From Acidobacteriaceae bacterium (GTDB taxonomy: Bacteria; Acidobacteriota; Terriglobia; Terriglobales; Acidobacteriaceae): 7,049 nucleotides of DNA. The stretch is from NCBI GenBank assembly GCA_027364815.1, contig DAHXOQ010000148.1:1-7049 (forward strand). Reading direction: 5' to 3'. Each line of letters opens with the position of its first letter. Position 1 is the stretch's first letter. The notes beneath the pieces were generated by a model. The model was not told the origin of the DNA. It worked only from the letters and a program-made list of their open reading frames with translations, and searched no databases. Made by a program: the position numbers and the translations under genes. Of the stretch, positions 1 to 5,200 are shown one piece after another.

Positions 1-1867
1 TCGCCGGATCGCCCTCACGGCGAAACGGCTTTACTTCCTCCTCATCACTCTTCGCTGCATCATCTTCCTTCTGCCGATCCTGATTCCGTTTCACCGACGC
101 CGCAAATGGATTCTTCTTTGCCGCCGGTGCAAACGGGTTACCCGCTGTTGCAAATGGATTAAAGGAGAAATCCAGCAGCGTCAACTGCGCATTCGTCTCC
201 GCATCCACATTCGGATTCGCTATAGCTTCCGTCTTCTCGCCGCCCTCATCCTCCCCACCAAATCCAAAACTTGTATCCGCTTCCTCTGCTGCTTCATCCC
301 CACTCGCTTTTTCTACCACATCAAAGCTCGTATCGAAATTTGTATTAAAACTCACATCGGCGCTCGTATCCCCATCCGCACCCAAATCCGCCGCCAGCTT
401 TCCTGCAAAATCCGGATCCATCATCGCCTGAGCGTCCAATATCAACGTCCTGAAATTCTCCAGCGCCAGCACCGCTCTCCCCGGCAGCAACCGCTGCCCA
501 ATCGCCGCGCCCATCGCGTCCCAGCTTGAGCTCCCCGTCTCCAGCGCCAGCCGCTCCAGCGTCCCCATCGTCGTCGCGCCAATCCCGCGCGTCGGCGTGT
601 TGATCACCCTCCCCAGCGCAATCGAATCGTGAGGATTCCTGATCAGCCGCAAATAACTCAACAGATCCTTGATCTCCGACCGCTCATAAAAACTGAAACC
701 GCCCACCATCGTGTACCGTATTGAGTACCGTCGCAGAGCCTCTTCCACCAATCGCGATTGCGAGTTCGTCCGGTAAAGCACCGCGCACTTCGCCCGCTCG
801 CCCCCATCAGGCTCACTCTCGGCCGCTCTCAAATACCGCTGAATCCGGTCCGCAATAAACAGCGCCTCGTTCTCACCATCCGGCGCATCGTAATATCCAA
901 TCTGGCTGCCGCCCTCGCGGTCCGTCCACAACTTCTTCCCCTTGCGCCGCAAATTGTTCCCGACCACCGCGCTTGCGCCTTCCAAAATAATCTGCGTCGA
1001 CCGGTAGTTCTGCTCCAGCCTCACAATCTTCGCATTCGGAAAATCCTTCTCAAACTCCAAAATATTTCTAATGTCCGCGCCTCGCCACGAGTAGATGCTC
1101 TGATCCTCATCGCCCACCGCGCAAACATTTTTCTCTTCGCCCGCCAGCAGCTTCATCAACTCATACTGCGGCCTGTTTGTATCCTGGTACTCGTCCACTA
1201 AGACGTAGCGGAATTTCCGCTGATACCGCGTTCTCGCCTCCGCGCTCACCTTGAGCATCCGCACCGCTTCCAGCAGCAGATCGTCAAAGTCCATCGCGTT
1301 ATTCTTGCGCAGCTCAGTTTCGTAAGCCTTATAAATCTGCGCAATCCTCTCGCTGTTTGCATCCGACGAGTTCAAATAAAATTCCTGCGGATTAACCATG
1401 TGGTTCTTCGCCCACGAAATTTTCCCCAGCACCGTGCGCGGCGTCAGTTGCTTCGTGTCGAGGCCCATGCGCTTCATGATCGGCTTGACGAGAGCTTGTT
1501 GGTCATTCTCGTCATAGATCGCAAAATCTCTTGTCAGCCCCTGCCCATTTACTTTCAGCGCCTCAATATCGCGCCTCAGCAGCCTCACACACAGCGAGTG
1601 AAAGGTCGAGATCAACGGCTTCGCCAGCGTCGTATGCCCGAGCAGCCTCTCCACGCGCTCACCCATCTCGCTTGCGGCCTTGTTGGTAAACGTCACCGCC
1701 AAAATCGCATCCGGCGCCACGCCATGCTTTTCAATGAGCCACGCAATCCGGCTCGTAATCACGCGCGTCTTCCCCGACCCCGCGCCCGCCAGTATCAGCA
1801 CCGGCCCATCCGTCGTCTCCACCGCCAGCCGCTGCTCCGGATTCAATTTGTCAATAAGAGCTGTCAA
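1..1867 (-). CDS. pcrA: ATP-dependent DNA helicase, UvrD/PcrA/Rep family (SF1), C-terminus beyond the window edge
   Basis: This is a 3'-to-5' superfamily 1 DNA helicase acting in nucleotide excision repair, mismatch repair or replication restart in the cytoplasm. The visible 622 residues carry, in order, the Q motif (LNPEQR, about 8-13), Walker A (GAGSGKT, 28-34), motif Ia (AVTFTNKAASEM, 57-68), motif Ib (STFHS, 87-91), Walker B (DEYQD, 225-229), motif III (GDEDQSIYSWRGA, 252-264), motif IV (NYRS, 287-290) and the block INTPTRGIG (422-430). Motifs V and VI are not seen because the gene runs off the left edge. The start is TTG at 1867. It gives MTALIDKLNPEQ, and no ATG or GTG lies between it and the in-frame TAA upstream. 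A weak GTGGA sits about 9 nt before it. From about residue 494 the family pattern gives way to an acidic, disordered stretch. UvrD and PcrA cannot be separated from this part alone. The gene is transcribed divergently from the next gene. Confidence 0.93.
   Translation of the reverse strand, partial: MTALIDKLNPEQRLAVETTDGPVLILAGAGSGKTRVITSRIAWLIEKHGVAPDAILAVTFTNKAASEMGERVERLLGHTTLAKPLISTFHSLCVRLLRRDIEALKVNGQGLTRDFAIYDENDQQALVKPIMKRMGLDTKQLTPRTVLGKISWAKNHMVNPQEFYLNSSDANSERIAQIYKAYETELRKNNAMDFDDLLLEAVRMLKVSAEARTRYQRKFRYVLVDEYQDTNRPQYELMKLLAGEEKNVCAVGDEDQSIYSWRGADIRNILEFEKDFPNAKIVRLEQNYRSTQIILEGASAVVGNNLRRKGKKLWTDREGGSQIGYYDAPDGENEALFIADRIQRYLRAAESEPDGGERAKCAVLYRTNSQSRLVEEALRRYSIRYTMVGGFSFYERSEIKDLLSYLRLIRNPHDSIALGRVINTPTRGIGATTMGTLERLALETGSSSWDAMGAAIGQRLLPGRAVLALENFRTLILDAQAMMDPDFAGKLAADLGADGDTSADVSFNTNFDTSFDVVEKASGDEAAEEADTSFGFGGEDEGGEKTEAIANPNVDAETNAQLTLLDFSFNPFATAGNPFAPAAKKNPFAASVKRNQDRQKEDDAAKSDEEEVKPFRREGDPA
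102..160. repeat. Three short direct repeats encoding NPFA within the helicase insertion
   Basis: The word GCAAAYGGRTT occurs at 102-112, 129-139 and 150-160 on the plus strand. The first and third copies are identical and the middle one differs at two bases. Read on the minus strand they encode NPFA at helicase residues 570-573, 577-580 and 586-589, inside a low-complexity region. The pattern looks like local duplication within a disordered linker. NPF is also a short peptide motif known in eukaryotic EH-domain ligands, but I attach no function to it here. Confidence 0.7.
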
Positions 1868-1880
1868 TAGTAGGTGTCCA

Positions 1881-1985
1881 CTACCAGTTTAATGTGTCCG
1901 CCTTCGCGTCATAATCCACACCCCGCTCTATCATCCGCACATTACCCTCATAACTTTCACGCGCTATACTTGGAATCACTTTCAT
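1881..1985 (-). CDS. Possible 34-aa small ORF upstream of the helicase gene
   Basis: An ATG at 1985 opens a 34-codon frame ending at TAG (1881-1883), 13 nt before the TTG start of the helicase gene, on the same strand. An in-frame TGA lies just upstream, so the ORF is complete. GAAGG directly abuts the ATG, too close to be a normal ribosome binding site. The C-terminal residues (VDYDAKADTLNW) resemble the YDxxADxL opening of DUF2283-type small proteins, but the frame stops where that domain would continue. It could be a leader peptide for the helicase gene, a decayed remnant of a small gene, or chance. I have not recognised it as a known protein. Confidence 0.22.
   Translation of the reverse strand: MKVIPSIARESYEGNVRMIERGVDYDAKADTLNW
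1942..1970 (+). promoter_or_regulatory. Candidate sigma-70 promoter for the secreted-protein gene
   Basis: A TATACT hexamer at 1965-1970 matches the -10 consensus at five of six positions. It is preceded, after a 17-bp spacer, by a weak -35 (TTACCC, 1942-1947). Transcription would begin near 1977, leaving a leader of about 23 nt before the ATG at 2000. The call rests on the good -10 box and its placement; the -35 alone would not support it. Confidence 0.4.
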
Positions 1986-1999
1986 CCTTCGGGTGACTC

Positions 2000-3274
2000 A
2001 TGCATAAATGGGCTATTCACTACGCCGTACTTACTTTCCTGCTAGCAACTCCGTGCATGAAGGCCGATCTCGCCGCCATCCACCGCGACAAACTCCCGCA
2101 AACGCCCACCGTACTCGCCGCTCTCGACGACGCACTCCAGCTAGAGCCTTGCACCGACCACTGGACCAATCAGTGGAGTTGCGAGATCTCCAAGGATGAT
2201 GCAACTGCACATCTCAGTAAAGACCTCGGATTTCTGCAAGCCGCCGTCAAGGAAACTCCCGATAACGCTGAACTTCTGCTCCTCACCGCTGAAGTTGCCC
2301 ACTACGCATATAACGTCGATGTTACGGGGACCTATGACGTCGTTATCGATTCGCTCAAGCACGCTGAAGTCCTGACTCCCACAGACATTCGTCCACTCTG
2401 GTTCCGCTCCGATCTCCTCTGCCAGACCAAAGCGCTCGATCAAGGCGCCGCGGGCTTTCTCGCCATCGAAGAAAATCATGCATGGCAATCTTTGCCCGTC
2501 GCTTTCTGGGATAATTACACCGCTTGCGCAATCATCTCGAATATACCCGCGCACGCCGAGCGCGCCTTGGATCACCTCAAGCAACTCAATGCAAAAGCAA
2601 ACCAGTTGCGCAGCTCCTATCAGGAGATTGCCGTCAAACGCTTCACTGACTACGATCCCAACAAGAACTATGAAGCCAAAGATGCCTGGTATTCGCGCGA
2701 GATTGGTAATGAAGTCGAGTTCACCGCAACCGTTTGTGGTCTGCGTCTGCTCGCTCACAAAGACTGGAAGGTCGACCGCATCGAATTCACCAATGGAATC
2801 TGCCTCGTCGTCTTCACCACTGGCCCCTACAAAGCTACCGACGGCACGCTCCATCCCGAGCTAGTCTTGCTCGCCCGGCAGCCCCTCGAGGGCGAAAGTT
2901 TCGAGGATTTTTTCATCAAATTTACTTCAAAATTAGACTTCAAAGCTGAAAGACCTCTCGCCTGTCCCGTCTCCACTTGTCTAGCCGTAGAGGCAACAAT
3001 GCCCGATGCATACAAACCTAACGGCGATGGAAAACCCCACAACCTCTTCTTTCAAAAAGATGCACCGCAGTTCCCCGGACTCCTCTTCGAATTTCCTGAG
3101 AAGCCTCCCGTCAAATCAGGCACTGAAGTCATGCAAGTTTTCCGCCCCACCAATACGCTCAAGCGCTTCCCCGGCCCCATCTATTACCTCATCCTCCTCG
3201 ACACCGCCTCATCCATCGAAGCCGACGCCCTCAAAGACTACGAGTTCTTCGTCAAGAATCTGCAGGTGGAGTAG
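2000..3274 (+). CDS. Predicted secreted protein of unknown function, 424 aa
   Basis: I do not recognise this protein. The first 22 residues have a basic start, a hydrophobic stretch (YAVLTFLLATP) and a small-residue end (CMKA), which reads as a Sec signal peptide. The mature protein is then probably periplasmic or exported. Residues about 70-200 are helical, with alternating Leu/Ala patterns like tetratricopeptide-type helices (ELLLLTAEVAHYAY, AERALDHLKQLNAKANQL), but no clean TPR consensus is seen. Residues 235-424 look more beta-rich (VEFTATVCGLRLLAH, ICLVVFTTGPY, YYLILLDTASS). Cysteines at 51, 61, 141, 176, 246, 268, 322 and 327 could form disulfides. The start at 2000 is chosen because it gives the signal peptide; ATG at 2057 would remove it. 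No clear Shine-Dalgarno precedes it. It is divergent from the helicase gene and lies 54 nt before hisS. It looks less GC-rich than hisS. Confidence 0.8.
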   Translation: MHKWAIHYAVLTFLLATPCMKADLAAIHRDKLPQTPTVLAALDDALQLEPCTDHWTNQWSCEISKDDATAHLSKDLGFLQAAVKETPDNAELLLLTAEVAHYAYNVDVTGTYDVVIDSLKHAEVLTPTDIRPLWFRSDLLCQTKALDQGAAGFLAIEENHAWQSLPVAFWDNYTACAIISNIPAHAERALDHLKQLNAKANQLRSSYQEIAVKRFTDYDPNKNYEAKDAWYSREIGNEVEFTATVCGLRLLAHKDWKVDRIEFTNGICLVVFTTGPYKATDGTLHPELVLLARQPLEGESFEDFFIKFTSKLDFKAERPLACPVSTCLAVEATMPDAYKPNGDGKPHNLFFQKDAPQFPGLLFEFPEKPPVKSGTEVMQVFRPTNTLKRFPGPIYYLILLDTASSIEADALKDYEFFVKNLQVE

Positions 3275-3294
3275 GAGTCTTTCAATCTAATACG

Positions 3295-3325
3295 TTGATA
3301 CACCAGCGACCATTTAAACTATTAA
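3295..3325 (+). promoter_or_regulatory. Weak candidate promoter just upstream of hisS
   Basis: The 54-bp gap before hisS is AT-rich. It contains TTGATA at 3295-3300, five of six to the -35 consensus, and TATTAA at 3320-3325 after a 19-bp spacer. An alternative -10, TAAACT (3315-3320), has only 14 bp of spacing. Either choice puts the transcript start at or within a few bases of the hisS ATG. There is no purine-rich ribosome binding site before that ATG. A leaderless or nearly leaderless hisS mRNA is possible but unproven. Confidence 0.25.
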
Positions 3326-3328
3326 TGT

Positions 3329-4657
3329 ATGAGCACACTCAAAGCCGTCCGCGGCACGCGCGACCTCCTGCCGCCTGAAACCGCTCTCTGGAACCGCATC
3401 GAGGCCACCGCCCGTGCCGTCTTCGCACGCTACAACTTCGGCGAAATCCGCACCCCCATCTTTGAAGACACCGCCCTCTTTTCGCGCGGCGTCGGCGAAG
3501 AAACCGACATCGTCTCCAAAGAAATGTACACCTGGGAAGATCGCGCCCGCGCGCAATCGGAAAAAACCCAAACCCTCACACTCCGCCCCGAGAACACCGC
3601 CGGCGTCGTTCGCGCTTACATCGAGCACAAGCTCGGCGAAACCGGCCAACTCCAAAAGCTCTATTACATCGGCCCGCAATTCCGCCGCGAGCGCCCGCAA
3701 AAAGGCCGCTACCGCCAGTTCTCGCAAATCGGCGCAGAGGTCATCGGCCCGCCCTCGGCCGGCAGCGAATCACCACTCCGCGACGCTGAAATTCTCGAGA
3801 TGCTCGCCACCCTCCTTGACGAGCTCGGCATCACCGGCTGGACCCTCCACCTCAACTCCGTAGGCTCACCCGCCGACCGCGCCCGCTACAACGAAGTGCT
3901 TCGCACGGCTCTCGTAGAACTTGCGCCACGGATGTGCCCAGACTGCCAACGCCGTGCCGTCACCAACCCCCTCCGCGTCCTCGATTGCAAAGTCCCAGAA
4001 GACCAGCCCATCATCGAGACCCTCCCCAAGATCGCCGACTCCCTCGACGCCGACGCCCAGACCCACTTCGCCGCCGGCACCGCCGCCCTCGATGCATCCG
4101 GCGTTCCCTACACCCGCAACCACCGCCTCGTTCGCGGCCTCGATTACTACACGCGCACCACCTTCGAGTTCACTCACGGAGGCCTCACACCCCAGGGAGC
4201 AAGCTCCCCGGGGGCCCCAGTTATCGGCGCGCAAAACGCCCTCCTCGGCGGCGGACGCTACGACGGCCTCAGCGAAATGATCGGCGGCCCTCGCGCCCCT
4301 GGCATCGGTTTCGCCATCGGCGAAGACCGTCTCGTCCTCACGCTGCTCGCCCAGCAGGAATTGGCAGCCATCGCCGAAAAAGCTGACGTCTTTGTTGCCC
4401 CAATCGGCGAAGAGCTAAACCCAGCCGCACTTGCCCTCGCCCGCGAACTCCGTCACTCCGGCCTCCGGGTCGAGCTCGGCGACGGCAGCTTCCGTCTCAA
4501 AAAATCCTTTGAAATCGCCGACAAACAAGCCCTCAACATCCTCATCCTCGGCGAAGATGAGCTCAAATCCGGTATCCTTACAGTGAAGAACTTCTCCACC
4601 GGCACGCAGTCCAAAATCGCGCGCGCCGATTTGGCTGAACACCTCAGAAAGGTTTAA
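3329..4657 (+). CDS. hisS: Histidine--tRNA ligase (HisRS), class II
   Basis: HisRS charges tRNA-His with histidine in the cytoplasm. At 442 residues it has the usual bacterial length. It opens with the family start KAVRGTRDLLP (5-15). Motif 1 is around GEIRTPIFE (38-46). TLRPENT (84-90) and the motif 2 block QFRRERPQKGRYRQFSQ (117-133) contact ATP and the acceptor end. The histidine-specific signature LVRGLDYYTRTTFE is at 267-280, GGGRYDGL at 307-314 and motif 3 (GIGFAIGEDRL) at 325-335. The anticodon-binding domain fills about 352-442. Residues 287-299 (TPQGASSPGAPVI) are an in-frame extra stretch between HGGL and GAQNALLGGGRYDGL, encoded by a GC-rich palindrome. All the catalytic motifs are intact, so the enzyme should work. 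ATG at 3329 fits the family N-terminus; an ATG four bases earlier is out of frame. The stop lies 3 nt before the next gene. Confidence 0.97.
   Translation: MSTLKAVRGTRDLLPPETALWNRIEATARAVFARYNFGEIRTPIFEDTALFSRGVGEETDIVSKEMYTWEDRARAQSEKTQTLTLRPENTAGVVRAYIEHKLGETGQLQKLYYIGPQFRRERPQKGRYRQFSQIGAEVIGPPSAGSESPLRDAEILEMLATLLDELGITGWTLHLNSVGSPADRARYNEVLRTALVELAPRMCPDCQRRAVTNPLRVLDCKVPEDQPIIETLPKIADSLDADAQTHFAAGTAALDASGVPYTRNHRLVRGLDYYTRTTFEFTHGGLTPQGASSPGAPVIGAQNALLGGGRYDGLSEMIGGPRAPGIGFAIGEDRLVLTLLAQQELAAIAEKADVFVAPIGEELNPAALALARELRHSGLRVELGDGSFRLKKSFEIADKQALNILILGEDELKSGILTVKNFSTGTQSKIARADLAEHLRKV
4190..4213. repeat. GC-rich palindrome inside hisS
   Basis: GGGAGC (4195-4200) and GCTCCC (4203-4208) form an inverted repeat around a 2-nt loop. 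CCCC (4190-4193) and GGGG (4210-4213) extend it past one mismatched pair. A second palindrome, GGGGCCCC, follows at 4211-4218. It lies exactly within the 39 extra nucleotides (4187-4225) that interrupt a conserved HisRS block, which suggests a small palindromic element inserted in frame. It is not a terminator: no T-tract follows and the reading frame continues through it. Confidence 0.6.
4646..4652 (+). promoter_or_regulatory. Ribosome binding site for the 165-aa gene, inside the hisS 3' end
   Basis: AGAAAGG lies 8 nt before the ATG at 4661 and within the last codons of hisS. Its position next to the hisS stop suggests coupled translation and sets the start of the downstream gene. Confidence 0.6.
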
Positions 4658-4660
4658 TCA

Positions 4661-5158
4661 ATGATCTTATCCCACTTCTTCGCTGGCTTCGATTGGAAAA
4701 ACGCGGCTGAACTCATCGGCACGGCCATCGCTCTGGCCACCTTGATCAAAGGCACTCTCGAGTACATCAAGCAAGGGGCCGTTAAGCGCGCCGAGCTCTT
4801 TCTTGAAATGCGTGATAAGTACACAAAATTCTTCTATCTCTTCGACATGCTAGATCATCAAGACACGGATGAAGGCTGCAACAAGCTTCGCGCCCTTCAA
4901 TTCGAAGAAAAACTCAGATTTCTTGGCTTCTACGAAGAACTCGCTCTCATGATTGAAAGCGGCCTTATTCGCCGTGGCGTTGCTCACTATATGTTCGGCT
5001 ATTATGCCATCGTCTGCTGGAAGTCTGACCATTTTTGGAATGAGGAGGATAGGGAAGATCCTTACTGGCGTCTCTTTCGTTTGTTCGTTGAGCGGATGTT
5101 GAAGGAAGAGCAGAACTTCCTGCCCCGGACATACAATCCAAAGGACTACCAACTGTAG
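4661..5158 (+). CDS. Small membrane-anchored protein of unknown function, 165 aa
   Basis: One hydrophobic segment (AAELIGTAIALATLIKGTL, about 15-33) should form a single N-terminal transmembrane helix. A mostly helical, charged cytoplasmic part follows (KRAELFLEMRDKY, FEEKLRFLGFYEELALMIESGLI). The C-terminal half is rich in aromatics (VAHYMFGYYAIVCW, DPYWRLFRLFVERM). The sequence resembles small uncharacterised proteins with a regulatory-like cytoplasmic helix bundle (DUF4760-type wording), from memory only. I assign no function. The start is supported by a good ribosome binding site and by the 3-nt gap after the hisS stop. Sitting between hisS and aspS, it is probably co-transcribed with both. 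Its codons look less GC-biased than those of the two synthetases, which may mean later arrival in the operon. Confidence 0.83.
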   Translation: MILSHFFAGFDWKNAAELIGTAIALATLIKGTLEYIKQGAVKRAELFLEMRDKYTKFFYLFDMLDHQDTDEGCNKLRALQFEEKLRFLGFYEELALMIESGLIRRGVAHYMFGYYAIVCWKSDHFWNEEDREDPYWRLFRLFVERMLKEEQNFLPRTYNPKDYQL

Positions 5159-5183
5159 GGAACTAACAACTTCGATTCATTGT

Positions 5184-5188
5184 GAGGA
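5184..5188 (+). promoter_or_regulatory. Ribosome binding site of aspS
   Basis: GAGGA at 5184-5188 precedes the GTG at 5201 with a 12-nt spacer, slightly long but the only purine-rich site nearby. An in-frame TGA at 5183-5185 limits how far upstream the start could lie. This supports GTG 5201 over the internal ATG at 5237. Confidence 0.5.
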
Positions 5189-5200
5189 ACAAAAATTTCT

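Noticed and set aside
102..160. CRISPR-like or regulatory repeat array
   Set aside because: The repeats are 11 nt, irregularly spaced and in frame with the helicase coding sequence, where they encode NPFA.
1886..1914. Minus-strand promoter for the helicase gene (TAAACT with TTATGA, 17-bp spacing)
   Set aside because: The -10 matches four of six and the -35 three of six; too weak to list, though the spacing is right.
2141..2854. Open frame of 237 codons on the minus strand opposite the secreted-protein gene
   Set aside because: The plus-strand frame is longer, has a signal peptide and fits the neighbouring gene order. The antisense frame has no recognisable domain or ribosome binding site.
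3275..3328. T-box or histidine-responsive leader before hisS
   Set aside because: The gap is only 54 bp, with no stem-loops, T-box sequence or terminator, so it is too short for such a regulator.
4190..4218. Rho-independent terminator
   Set aside because: The hairpin is inside the hisS coding frame, has a 2-nt loop and is not followed by a T-tract.
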